The notes: generated by a model from the letters alone, not told the origin. A DNA stretch of 7,344 nt from Pseudomonadota bacterium (GCA_023432075.1 JAEYVD010000340.1:1-7344); one strand, 5' to 3'; positions 1-6,614 are shown, counted from the stretch's first letter. Translations and numbers: made by a program.

Positions 1-89
1 GAAAAAGCGTGAGCGGGCGCCGTCAGGGCCGCAAGCACCAGGCCAGTGGCCACCATCAGAGGACGCAGGGACAGAACGTTATCGCGCAT
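1..89 (-). CDS. cpoB: CpoB/YbgF, Tol-Pal-associated periplasmic protein (N-terminal fragment)
   Basis: Partial gene: ATG at 87-89, reading leftwards out of the window, with 29 complete codons visible. These codons encode a classic Sec signal peptide: a short N-terminus with Arg2 and Arg9, a hydrophobic core (LMVATGLVLAALTAP), then an AHA cleavage site after about residue 28. Nothing of the mature protein (coiled-coil plus TPR repeats in the family) can be seen, so the name rests on position: the gene after pal in tol-pal clusters is almost always cpoB, which coordinates PBP1B-dependent peptidoglycan synthesis with outer-membrane constriction. A weak ribosome-binding site (GGGA, six bases before ATG) is present. 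The start lies only 15 bases beyond the T-tract of a strong terminator, so expression must rely on read-through. I see no convincing promoter of its own in the 85-nt gap. Signal peptide: confident; gene identity: inferred from context. Confidence 0.8.
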   Translation of the reverse strand, partial: MRDNVLSLRPLMVATGLVLAALTAPAHAF

Positions 90-104
90 GAATATTCCCG
101 GGTA

Positions 105-144
105 TAAAAACAAACGTCGGGACGGCCGGCTGGCCGTCCCGACG
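105..144 (-). terminator. Rho-independent terminator after pal
   Basis: In the minus-strand transcript a perfect 13-bp stem (115-127 paired with 132-144, mostly G/C) closes a 4-nt loop at 128-131 and is followed directly by a T-rich run, TTTGTTTTTA (114 down to 105). It acts only on leftward transcription; the plus-strand side has no T-run. It lies between pal and cpoB and so should end most tol-pal transcripts before cpoB. Confidence 0.93.
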
Positions 145-174
145 CGAGGTAGGGCTCCAGACTAAGCGAAAAGC

Positions 175-675
175 TTAACGCAGATAGTTGATATCGGCGC
201 GGCGGTTTTCGGCAAAGTCGGCTTCAGTCGTACCCGTCGAGCGCGGCTTTTCCTTGCCGAAGCTGATGGTTTCGATCTGGTTGTCGCTGACGCCCAGCAG
301 GGTCATCATGCGACGCACGGCGTCGGCACGACGCTGGCCGAGGGCCAGGTTGTACTCAGCACCGCCGCGTTCGTCGGTGTTGCCTTCGATCTTGATCTTT
401 TGCTGTTGGTGCGAGGCCAGGTACTTGGCATGGGTTTCGACCAGGCCACGGTATTGGTCCGACACGGTGTAGCTGTCGAAATCAAAGTACACCGAGCGCT
501 GTTGCGCCAGGATGCTTTGGGGGTTGAAAGGATCAAGGATTTGGCCAGAGGCCGAAGATCCTTGGCCAGCGCCTCCACCCTGACCCGCTTTATCGTCGAG
601 AGGGACGGAGCTGCAAGCTGCCAGGGCGGCAGCCAGAGCGGCGATGGTTAGGCTTTTGGCAATGCGCGACTTCAT
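175..675 (-). CDS. pal: Pal, peptidoglycan-associated outer-membrane lipoprotein
   Basis: 166 residues (E. coli Pal is about 173). The lipoprotein signal peptide ends in a lipobox L18-A-A-C21; Cys21 is the lipidated residue and Ser22 at +2 fits outer-membrane sorting by Lol. A Gly/Ser/Ala-rich flexible linker (about 30-45) leads into an OmpA-C-like peptidoglycan-binding domain (about 60-166). Diagnostic motifs are VYFDFDS (62-68), GNTDERG (98-104) and YNLALGQRRADAV (108-120), plus the late NRRAD (157-161). Asp101 of TDERG and the Arg in NRR correspond to the residues that hold the diaminopimelate side chain in the OmpA/Pal family. The start at 675 was chosen because it has a good Shine-Dalgarno sequence (AAAGGAA, 681-687) and begins the signal peptide; a longer frame reaches 738 but would add 21 residues before the signal sequence and overlap tolB. 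It lies 31 nt after tolB and is followed by a strong terminator. Confidence 0.97.
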   Translation of the reverse strand: MKSRIAKSLTIAALAAALAACSSVPLDDKAGQGGGAGQGSSASGQILDPFNPQSILAQQRSVYFDFDSYTVSDQYRGLVETHAKYLASHQQQKIKIEGNTDERGGAEYNLALGQRRADAVRRMMTLLGVSDNQIETISFGKEKPRSTGTTEADFAENRRADINYLR

Positions 676-706
676 GATAGTTCCTTTGCAAAGAGAGTCA
701 CACGTG

Positions 707-2029
707 TTATCGGGTAAATGGGCCCCAAGTCGGTTCACGTATTTCCCCGTTCAGTACCGAAAGCGTCTGTCGTACGCGTCCATCGCTCGAGACACCTGCA
801 AGCACGCTACGGCCATTTTGGATGGCTGCGTAGAGCACTTGCATGCCGTTTGGCGCAAAGCTGGGCGACTGATCGTCACGACCATCAGTCAGCAAGGCTT
901 CGGCGCCAGTGGACAAGTTCAAGGATGCGATTCGAAACGCGCCGTCTCGTCTTGCAACGTACAGCAGCGTCGATCCGTCGGGGGAAATTCGGGGTGATAT
1001 GTTGTAACCACCATTAAACGTGAGACGGCGGGCTTCGCCGCCTGTCGAGCCGGTCTGATAGATTTGCGGCCCGCCGCTGCGGTCACTCGTAAAGATAATG
1101 GAAGCACCGTCAGGCGTAAAGCTCGGCTCGGTGTCAATCCCGGGAGAACGCGTAACTCGGGTCGGATTCGAGCCATCCGCGGCATTAACGACGTAAATTT
1201 GCGACAAACCGTCACGCGTCAGGGCGACGGCGAGCTTGCTGCCGTCAGGCGACCAACCCGGTGCGCTGTTGTTGCCCTTGAAGTTGGCAACCGGTGCGCG
1301 GGCGCTGGTGGCCAGGGTGTGCACGTAGACGACGGGCTTGCCGGACTCGAAGCTCACGTAAGCAAGCTTGCTGCCATCGGGCGACCAGGACGGCGAAATG
1401 ATCGGCTCGCGCGAGCGCAGGGCAACCTGGGGATTCTGGCCGTCGGCGTCAGCCACCTGCAGTTCGTAGGTGGAGCCCTTCTTCAGCACATACGCGATAC
1501 GCGTCGAGAACACGCCGCGAACGCCGGTGATCTTTTCGTAGATGCGATCGGCGATCTGGTGGGCCACGCGGCGCAGTTCCTGCTCGGTGCCCGAGAAGGC
1601 CACGCCGTCCAGTTGGGATTTCTTGACCGTGTCGGCCAGGCGGTAGCGCACGTCGTAGCGGCCATCGGCGCCACGCGTGATGCTGCCGTAGGCGATGAAG
1701 TCCGCACCCTTGCCGCGCCAGTCGTCGTGGGCGATCGGGGAATCCACGTTCAGGCCGGAGCCTGCGGCGTTGATCAGGCGGAACTGGCCGGTGCGGGTCA
1801 GGTCGGCGCGAATGACTTCGGCCAGTGCGCGGCCGTGGGTGTCATCGACCGCGAAGTCGGCGATGGCCACGGGATACTGGGTGGCGCCGGTGCCGGAGAT
1901 ATCGACACGCAGCTGCGCGTGGGCGGGCTTCATGGCCATCAGGCAGGCGAGCGCCACCATCAGCAATCCGATTCCATACGCTCTCCAGAGCGCGAGAGTG
2001 GGTACTCGTCGACTATAAGCGGGAGTCAT
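707..2029 (-). CDS. tolB: TolB, periplasmic beta-propeller of the Tol-Pal system
   Basis: 440 residues (E. coli TolB about 430). A Sec signal peptide spans 1-38, with basic residues Arg7, Arg8 and Arg16, a hydrophobic stretch around 19-32, and AHA|Q at the cleavage site. The mature N-terminus (LRVDISG, 40-46) is the segment that in E. coli TolB contacts TolA and is conformationally coupled to Pal binding. The TolB N-terminal domain (about 40-170) is followed by a six-bladed propeller of WD40-like PD40 repeats, visible as SPSWSPDGSKLAYV (212-225), APGWSPDGSKLAV (256-268), EPSFTPDGASIIF (301-313), SPRISPDGSTLLYV (345-358) and SPSFAPNGMQVLY (388-400). The start at 2029 was picked because AGGAG lies ten bases upstream and the signal peptide then has normal length; an in-frame ATG at 2053 overlaps tolA and would add 8 residues. 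It lies 16 nt after tolA. Identity is secure; only the start has mild ambiguity. Confidence 0.97.
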   Translation of the reverse strand: MTPAYSRRVPTLALWRAYGIGLLMVALACLMAMKPAHAQLRVDISGTGATQYPVAIADFAVDDTHGRALAEVIRADLTRTGQFRLINAAGSGLNVDSPIAHDDWRGKGADFIAYGSITRGADGRYDVRYRLADTVKKSQLDGVAFSGTEQELRRVAHQIADRIYEKITGVRGVFSTRIAYVLKKGSTYELQVADADGQNPQVALRSREPIISPSWSPDGSKLAYVSFESGKPVVYVHTLATSARAPVANFKGNNSAPGWSPDGSKLAVALTRDGLSQIYVVNAADGSNPTRVTRSPGIDTEPSFTPDGASIIFTSDRSGGPQIYQTGSTGGEARRLTFNGGYNISPRISPDGSTLLYVARRDGAFRIASLNLSTGAEALLTDGRDDQSPSFAPNGMQVLYAAIQNGRSVLAGVSSDGRVRQTLSVLNGEIREPTWGPFTR

Positions 2030-2045
2030 GTTCGTCAATCTCCTG

Positions 2046-3218
2046 TCAGTCATACATTCTGTAGACAACGTCAATAATGGGTTCGTAGCGGCCCGTGGAG
2101 GGCTTCGGGAACGGGTTGCAACGGCGGATGCCGGTTTCGACCGCGCGGTCAAAGCCCGGGTTGCCAGAAGAACTGGTCAACGTGACGCCATTCACCTTCC
2201 CGTCAGAACCTAACTGTACCCGGTATTGCGCGGTCGGATTTCCCGAGCCGCTGCGGGGCGGAGGCGGATACGCCACCCCGGGCTGCACGCAGGCCCGGAC
2301 CTTGGCGCCGTAGCCGCTGTCGCGTCCGCCGCCAGCCTGGTTGCGGTCGGCGGTGCCGCCCGGAATGCCGGCGGCGCCCAGGGCGTCGTTGCGGAACGCG
2401 TCCTTCAGCGCCTTGTCGGCGGCGGCCTTCTTGGCAGCGGCAGCCTTCTCGGCAGCAGCCTTCTCAGCCGCCGCCTTCTCAGCCGCGGCCTTCTCGGCAG
2501 CAGCCTTCTCAGCGGCGGCCTTTTCAGCCGCCGCCTTCTTGGCGGCTTCTTCCTTGGCCTTCTTCTCGGCAGTGGCTTTCTCGGCAGCCGCCTTCTCGGC
2601 AGCAGCCTTTTCAGCAGCGGCTTTCTCGGCGGCAGCCTTCTCCGCGGCGGCCTTCTGGGCAGCAGCCTTCTCGGCAGCGGCCTTTTCAGCGGCAGCCTTC
2701 TCGGCGGCCTGGCGCTCCTGCTCCAGGCGCTTCTTTTCCTTCAGCTCGGCCTGCTTGCGCTCTTCCTCCAGGCGCGCCTTTTCCTTGGCGGCCTCGGCGG
2801 CTTCGCGGGCCTTCTCTTCCTGCTCGCGCTTTTTCTTCGCTTCCTGGATGGCGATCTCGGGATCGACTTCCTCGGTCTTGGCCTGGACCTGCGGTTGGGG
2901 CTCAGGCGGCGGCGGAGGAGGAGGGGGCGGAGGCGGCGGCTCCGGCGTCTTTTCAGGCTCCGGCTCGGGCTGCGGCTTGGGTTGGGGTTTGGGCGGTTCG
3001 GGCTGCGGCGTGGGCGGCGGCGAGACGGGCGAATTGCCGTCTGCCCAGAGTTCCACCTGGACGGGGCCAGGGTTCTCGGTATGCCAGTTCACGCCAAAGA
3101 TCAAGGCAACCAGCAGCAGCAGGTGCACCGCCACAGCCAGAATCAGCGAATTCCGGTTGTCGTTGTTGGGCGGGGTGGCCGGCGGGCCGCTGCGGTGTCG
3201 AATTATGGGTGGCGTCAT
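2046..3218 (-). CDS. tolA: TolA, inner-membrane-anchored periplasm-spanning protein
   Basis: 390 residues. The order is: cytoplasmic tail (1-23); one transmembrane helix (about 24-44, with His32); a Pro-Glu-Lys-rich linker (about 64-112) with 12 consecutive prolines at 94-105; a long charged, Ala-rich helical region (about 118-272) with many AAAEK pentads; and a compact C-terminal domain (about 300-390) of the TolA/TonB-C fold (RACVQPG, AQYRVQLGSDGKV, CNPFPKP). TolA transmits the TolQR-generated force to TolB-Pal at the outer membrane. Cys310 and Cys367 could form a disulfide; their placement differs from the E. coli cysteines. The Pro-rich linker recalls TonB, but location and the C-terminal domain indicate TolA. 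ATG 3216-3218 is the only reasonable start: there is no in-frame alternative upstream, yet no clear Shine-Dalgarno precedes it, a GC-rich hairpin sits just upstream, and a 4-codon out-of-frame mini-ORF ends on the start codon. Confidence 0.96.
   Translation of the reverse strand: MTPPIIRHRSGPPATPPNNDNRNSLILAVAVHLLLLVALIFGVNWHTENPGPVQVELWADGNSPVSPPPTPQPEPPKPQPKPQPEPEPEKTPEPPPPPPPPPPPPEPQPQVQAKTEEVDPEIAIQEAKKKREQEEKAREAAEAAKEKARLEEERKQAELKEKKRLEQERQAAEKAAAEKAAAEKAAAQKAAAEKAAAEKAAAEKAAAEKAAAEKATAEKKAKEEAAKKAAAEKAAAEKAAAEKAAAEKAAAEKAAAEKAAAAKKAAADKALKDAFRNDALGAAGIPGGTADRNQAGGGRDSGYGAKVRACVQPGVAYPPPPRSGSGNPTAQYRVQLGSDGKVNGVTLTSSSGNPGFDRAVETGIRRCNPFPKPSTGRYEPIIDVVYRMYD
2445..2711 (-). repeat. 15-bp coding repeats (AAAEK pentads) in TolA
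   Basis: Two blocks of tandem 15-bp units encode the helical arm of TolA. Block 1 (2562-2711, residues 170-219) has ten pentads: QAAEK, AAAEK twice, AAAQK, AAAEK five times and ATAEK. Block 2 (2445-2534, residues 229-258) has six AAAEK pentads. A non-repeat stretch rich in Lys/Glu (220-228) separates them. Alanine codons vary from unit to unit (GCC, GCA, GCG, GCT), so the units are diverged in DNA while conserved in protein. This argues for selection on the helix more than for very recent expansion. Confidence 0.9.
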
Positions 3219-3244
3219 GTGCGGTGCATGCCGGCCGGGCCGGC
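3215..3244 (-). promoter_or_regulatory. tolR-tolA junction: hairpin plus mini-ORF at the tolA start
   Basis: The 39-nt gap between tolR and tolA holds an inverted repeat: GCCGGC at 3230-3235 and again at 3239-3244 with a 3-nt loop. No T-run follows, so it is not a terminator. Directly after it an ATG (3227-3229) opens a four-codon frame (Met-His-Arg-Thr) whose TGA (3215-3217) overlaps the tolA ATG as ATGA. No Shine-Dalgarno sequence is seen for either start. A role in translation control is inferred only; in GC-rich DNA such a short inverted repeat can arise by chance. Confidence 0.35.
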
Positions 3245-3257
3245 GGATGGCGGCGCG

Positions 3258-3719
3258 TTAGCGTTTCTTGGCGGGTGCGGGCTGTTGGGCGCCTGCGGCG
3301 GACTGGTCCACCAGCAGACCCAGGCGGGTGATGCCGTTGGTGCGCAGCTCGTCCATGACCTTCACGACCGTCTCGTAGGGCACCTTGCCGTCGGCGGCGA
3401 TGACCACCGGCGTTTCCGCGGTAATGCGCGAACGCACTTGCGCCACCAGTTCGGTGCGCGCGATGTCCTGCATGGTGGCGCCGGCCTCGCGCATGCGCAG
3501 CGCGATCTTGCCGTCTTCCGAAATCTGGACTTCCAGCGGCTTGACCGGCACGTCGGAGGCGGCGCCCACCGACGGCAGCTGAATCAGCCCGGGCGTGATG
3601 AGGGGCGCGGTCACCATGAAGATGACCAGCAGCACCAGCATCACGTCGATGTACGGCACCACGTTGATGTCGGCCTTCATGCGGCGGCCGGACCTGCCGC
3701 GCGAGCTTACCGAGGGCAT
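3258..3719 (-). CDS. tolR: TolR, ExbD-family motor subunit of the Tol-Pal system
   Basis: 153 residues (E. coli TolR 142). A short basic cytoplasmic N-terminus (Arg7, Arg9, Arg12, Arg13, Lys15) precedes one transmembrane helix (about 21-41) containing VPYIDVMLVLLVIFMVTAP. Asp25 is the conserved membrane acidic residue of the ExbD/TolR family that takes part in proton passage with TolQ threonines. The periplasmic ExbD-like domain covers about 55-140 (VQISEDGKIALR, TPVVIAADGKVPYETVVKVM, TRLGLLVD), with a basic Lys-Lys-Arg tail. Its ATG shares one base with the tolQ stop (TAATG at 3717-3721), so it is probably translated by coupling to tolQ; a partial Shine-Dalgarno (CAGGTG) lies inside the tolQ end. 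Function: TolQ5-TolR2-type motor driving TolA with the proton motive force. Confidence 0.97.
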   Translation of the reverse strand: MPSVSSRGRSGRRMKADINVVPYIDVMLVLLVIFMVTAPLITPGLIQLPSVGAASDVPVKPLEVQISEDGKIALRMREAGATMQDIARTELVAQVRSRITAETPVVIAADGKVPYETVVKVMDELRTNGITRLGLLVDQSAAGAQQPAPAKKR

Positions 3720-4399
3720 TAGCGCACCTGCCGTTGCAGAATGTTCAGGAATTCATCGACGAAGCTGTCAAAGCGGATCGAGATGCGGTCGATGTCATTC
3801 GTGAAACGGTTGTAGGCAACCACGGCAGGAATGGCGGCGAACAGGCCGATGGCGGTGGCGATCAGCGCCTCGGCAATGCCGGGAGCCACCGAGGCCAGCG
3901 TGGCCTGCTGCATGTTCGACAGGCCGATGAACGCGTGCATGATGCCCCAGACCGTGCCCAGGAGGCCGATGTACGGGGACACCGAACCAGCGGAGGCCAG
4001 GAAGTTCAGGTGCGATTCCAGCGCGTCCATTTCGCGCTGGTAGGCGGCGCGCATGGCGCGGCGCGGGCCGTCCAGCACTGCCGTGGCGTCGCTGCTGGCA
4101 TTGCCGCGGCGGGCCTTCAGGAATTCGGTCATGCCGGCATCGAAGATGCGGGCGAGGGCGCCTTGTTCGTCGCGGCGCGAGGCCACGGCCTGTTGCAGCA
4201 TCGACAGGTCGCCGCCCGACCAGAAGTCGTCTTCGAAGCGGCGCGTCTGGTCATGGGCCCGCTTGATGGCCATGCGCTTGGCGAAGATGTAGGTCCAGGA
4301 CATGATCGAGATGCCCAACAGCATCAGCATGATCAGCTGGACCGGCACGCTGGCGTGCGAAATCAGCGAAAGCAACGACATGTCGTTGGTGACTTGCAT
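3719..4399 (-). CDS. tolQ: TolQ, MotA/ExbB-family proton channel subunit
   Basis: 226 residues (E. coli TolQ 230). Three transmembrane helices: about 18-39 (VPVQLIMLMLLGISIMSW), about 137-160 (GSVSPYIGLLGTVWGIMHAF) and about 172-196 (PGIAEALIATAIGLFAAIPA), with a large cytoplasmic loop at 40-135. GLLGTVWGI with Thr149, and EALIATAIG with Thr182, are MotA/TolQ/ExbB signatures; these threonines line the proton path next to TolR Asp25. The frame is open upstream to 4702, but that part overlaps ybgC in another frame. The start at 4399 was chosen for its Shine-Dalgarno (AGGAA, about five bases upstream), correct family length, and position 2 nt after the ybgC stop (TAA-CC-ATG). A second ATG at 4381 would shorten the protein by six residues. 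It overlaps tolR by one base. Confidence 0.97.
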   Translation of the reverse strand: MQVTNDMSLLSLISHASVPVQLIMLMLLGISIMSWTYIFAKRMAIKRAHDQTRRFEDDFWSGGDLSMLQQAVASRRDEQGALARIFDAGMTEFLKARRGNASSDATAVLDGPRRAMRAAYQREMDALESHLNFLASAGSVSPYIGLLGTVWGIMHAFIGLSNMQQATLASVAPGIAEALIATAIGLFAAIPAVVAYNRFTNDIDRISIRFDSFVDEFLNILQRQVR

Positions 4400-4401
4400 G
4401 G

Positions 4402-4824
4402 TTATTCCTGAATGAATTCCAGTTTTGCGCGAATGTCGGCCGGCAATTCTGCCGGCCGCATGTGAACGGCATCGACGCAACAGACTTGGATGTTGCCTTC
4501 GGCAAGCAGTTCCCCGTTGCGCTCCGCGCGCTGCGCGAAGTGTATCGAAGCGCGGCCCAGTTTGGTGACTCGGCTGCGTATGGTAAGCAAATCGTCCAGT
4601 CTGGCCGGTTTGCGGTAGGACATGTCCAGGGCGCGGACAACGAACAGCCGTTGCTCGCTGGCAGCCAACCCGGATTGGTTGACGCCCAGATCGCGCAGCC
4701 ATTCGGTGCGGGCCCGCTCCAGGAATTTCAAGTAGTTAGCGTAGAAAACCACCCCGCCGGCGTCCGTGTCTTCGTAGTAGACGCGGACTTGCAGGGTGGA
4801 TTCGGCGGACTTCTGATCGGTCAC
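4402..4824 (-). CDS. ybgC: YbgC, Tol-Pal-linked acyl-CoA thioesterase
   Basis: 140 residues (E. coli YbgC 134), a single hot-dog-fold domain of the 4-hydroxybenzoyl-CoA thioesterase family. The signature VRVYYEDTDAGGVVFYANYL is at 13-32; Asp21 (second Asp of EDTD) matches the catalytic aspartate of the family. FLERARTEWLRDLG (34-47) is the following helix, and RKPARLDDLLTIRS (71-84) is also typical. It hydrolyses acyl-CoA or acyl-ACP thioesters in the cytoplasm; its exact role beside Tol-Pal is unsettled. The start is GTG (4822-4824) with no convincing Shine-Dalgarno sequence; no in-frame ATG lies upstream and the conserved core begins soon after, so the true start cannot be far off. It follows proS by a 58-nt gap and precedes tolQ by 2 nt, so it heads the tight part of the operon. 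Near its 3' end the coding sequence contains a perfect stem-loop. Confidence 0.94.
   Translation of the reverse strand: MTDQKSAESTLQVRVYYEDTDAGGVVFYANYLKFLERARTEWLRDLGVNQSGLAASEQRLFVVRALDMSYRKPARLDDLLTIRSRVTKLGRASIHFAQRAERNGELLAEGNIQVCCVDAVHMRPAELPADIRAKLEFIQE
4437..4458 (-). other. Perfect stem-loop inside the ybgC 3' end
   Basis: A 9-bp perfect inverted repeat (4437-4445 with 4450-4458) with a 4-nt loop lies in coding sequence, 38 nt before the tolQ start. The arms are CGGCCGGCA and TGCCGGCCG. There is no T-run after it, so it is not an intrinsic terminator. It may stabilise or pause the message, or may only reflect Ala/Pro/Arg-rich GC coding sequence. Confidence 0.4.
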
Positions 4825-4882
4825 GATACTCAGGAAATAGTGGTGCGGGTCGGGACGCGGTAAGTCCGTAGCAGCTACAGGG

Positions 4883-6613
4883 TTAAAGCGTATCGAGCTT
4901 CGTCAGCACGGCTTCAAGCGCGGACTCTACCGGAATCTTGGCCGCTTCGGTTTCCCGGCGGGCCTGCAATTCCACCACACCGTCGTTCAGGCCGCGTTCT
5001 CCAACTGTTACACGCAGCGGCGCACCGATCAGTTCCCACTCGGCAAACATGACGCCCGGGCGGGCATCGCGGTCATCCAGCATGACGTCCACGCCGCGCG
5101 CGAGCAGGGATTCATAGAGCTTTTGCGCGGTGTCACGCACCGTTTCACTTTTGCCCCAACCCACGGGGCAGATGACCACTTCGAAGGGGGCGAGCGCGCG
5201 GGGCCAGATGATGCCGCGGGCGTCGTGGTTCTGCTCGATGGCGGCGCCCACGATGCGGGTCACGCCGATGCCGTAGCAGCCCATTTCCAGGACGGCGGGC
5301 TTGCCGGTTTCGTCCAGGAAGGTGGCCTTCAGGGCTTCGGAGTACTTCTTGCCCAGATAGAAGACGTGGCCCACTTCGATGCCGCGCTGGATCGACAGCG
5401 TGCCCTTGCCGTCGGGCGAGGGGTCGCCGGCCACGACATTGCGCAGATCGGCCACCAGTTCGGGCTCGGGCAGGTCGCGGCCCCAGTTCACGCCCTGGAT
5501 GTGGAAGTCCTCGCGGTTGGCGCCGCAGACGAAATCGGCCATGTTGGCAACGGTACGGTCGGCGATCACGTGGACCGGCTTGGCCGTCTTGACCGGGCCC
5601 AGGTAGCCGGGCTTGCAGCCGAAATACTCAACGATCTCGGCTTCGGTGGCAAACCGGAAGCCCGCCAGGCCCGGCAGCTTGCCCGCCTTGATTTCGTTCA
5701 ATTCGTGGTCGCCGCGCAGGAGCAGCAGCCAGATGTCGACCTTGCCCTTTTCGCCGTCGGTGGCCAGGACGATCGACTTGATCGTGCGCTCCAGGGGAAT
5801 GTTCAGCAGCTTGGCCACGTCCTCGCACTTGGCGGCGCCGGGCGTTGCGACGTCCGCCATCGCCTCGGCGGCGGCGGCACGGGAGGCATGCAGGCTGGGC
5901 GCTTCCGCCAGCTCGATGTTGGCCGCGTAGTCCGAATCCGCGTTGTAGACCAGCAGGTCTTCGCCCGTGTCGGCGATCACCTGGAATTCATGGCTGCGCG
6001 TGCCGCCGATGGAGCCCGTGTCGGCCGCCACCGCGCGGAACTGCAGGCCCAGACGGCCGAAGATGCGCATGTAGGCGGCGTACATGGTGTCGTAGCTGCG
6101 TTGGGCGCCGGCCTCGTCGCGGTCAAAGGAGTAGGCGTCCTTCATCGTGAATTCGCGGCCGCGCATCAGGCCGAAGCGGGGACGACGCTCGTCCCGGAAC
6201 TTGGTCTGAATGTGATAGAAATTCAGCGGCAACTGGCGGTAGCTGTGGATTTCATTGCGGGCGATGTCCGTGATGACTTCCTCGGACGTCGGCTGCAGCA
6301 CGAAATCGCGCTGGTGCCGGTCCTTGATGCGCAGCAGTTCCGCGCCGTACTGCTCCCAGCGGCCGGATTCCTGCCAGAGCTCGGCCGGCTGCACCACGGG
6401 CATCAGCAACTCGATGGCGCCCGCCGCGTTCATTTCTTCGCGGATGATCGCCTCGACCTTGCGGATGACCTTCAGGCCCAGCGGCATGTAGGTGTAGATG
6501 CCGCCCGCGAGCTTGCGGATCATCCCGGCGCGGGTCATCAGCTGGTGGCTGGCGACTTCCGCTTCGGACGGGGCTTCTTTGAGGGTGTTGATATGGTAGT
6601 TGGATGCGCGCAT
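4883..6613 (-). CDS. proS: Prolyl-tRNA synthetase, bacterial type with editing domain
   Basis: 576 residues (E. coli ProRS 572). This class IIa synthetase charges tRNA-Pro with proline in the cytoplasm. Visible parts are: the N-terminal catalytic half with [18 protein letters not shown] (23-40), the motif 1 region with [16 protein letters not shown] (71-86) and motif 2 with [17 protein letters not shown] (139-155); an inserted YbaK-like editing domain (about 225-390) with [10 protein letters not shown], whose Lys279 falls at the position of the conserved editing lysine; motif 3 with [13 protein letters not shown] (445-457); and a C-terminal anticodon-binding domain (about 477-576). The editing domain that clears Ala-tRNA-Pro appears intact. 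The start at 6613 matches the family N-terminus (MRxSxY...), but no Shine-Dalgarno sequence precedes it. It diverges from rppH and runs in the same direction as the Tol-Pal genes, 58 nt before ybgC with no terminator in the gap, so part of the tol transcription may start here. Confidence 0.98.
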   Translation of the reverse strand: MRASNYHINTLKEAPSEAEVASHQLMTRAGMIRKLAGGIYTYMPLGLKVIRKVEAIIREEMNAAGAIELLMPVVQPAELWQESGRWEQYGAELLRIKDRHQRDFVLQPTSEEVITDIARNEIHSYRQLPLNFYHIQTKFRDERRPRFGLMRGREFTMKDAYSFDRDEAGAQRSYDTMYAAYMRIFGRLGLQFRAVAADTGSIGGTRSHEFQVIADTGEDLLVYNADSDYAANIELAEAPSLHASRAAAAEAMADVATPGAAKCEDVAKLLNIPLERTIKSIVLATDGEKGKVDIWLLLLRGDHELNEIKAGKLPGLAGFRFATEAEIVEYFGCKPGYLGPVKTAKPVHVIADRTVANMADFVCGANREDFHIQGVNWGRDLPEPELVADLRNVVAGDPSPDGKGTLSIQRGIEVGHVFYLGKKYSEALKATFLDETGKPAVLEMGCYGIGVTRIVGAAIEQNHDARGIIWPRALAPFEVVICPVGWGKSETVRDTAQKLYESLLARGVDVMLDDRDARPGVMFAEWELIGAPLRVTVGERGLNDGVVELQARRETEAAKIPVESALEAVLTKLDTL

Positions 6614-6614
6614 G

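Noticed and set aside
163..177. Small inverted repeat TAAGC-gaaaa-GCTTA at the pal stop codon
   Set aside because: Only 5 bp of stem, and the real terminator lies 20 nt further on; most likely chance.
1064..2077. Plus-strand open frame of 337 codons opposite tolB
   Set aside because: No family motif is seen, composition is typical of antisense GC-rich frames, and tolB on the other strand is complete.
2424..2711. CRISPR-like or satellite array
   Set aside because: The repetition is a 15-bp coding periodicity within TolA with no unique spacers, explained fully by the AAAEK helix.
2226..3722. Plus-strand open frame of 498 codons opposite tolA/tolR
   Set aside because: The translation is low-complexity Leu/Gly/Arg-rich sequence mirroring the tolA repeats; the minus-strand TolA and TolR have clear family motifs. 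Long antisense frames are common in high-GC DNA.
4400..4702. N-terminal extension of TolQ to 4702
   Set aside because: It would overlap ybgC in another frame and add 101 Arg/Pro-rich residues unlike TolQ; the start at 4399 has a Shine-Dalgarno sequence and gives the family length.
4896..4925. Possible promoter for ybgC within the proS 3' end (TTGAAG as -35)
   Set aside because: The -35 matches four of six bases but the -10 partner (GATACG) matches only three; too weak to annotate.
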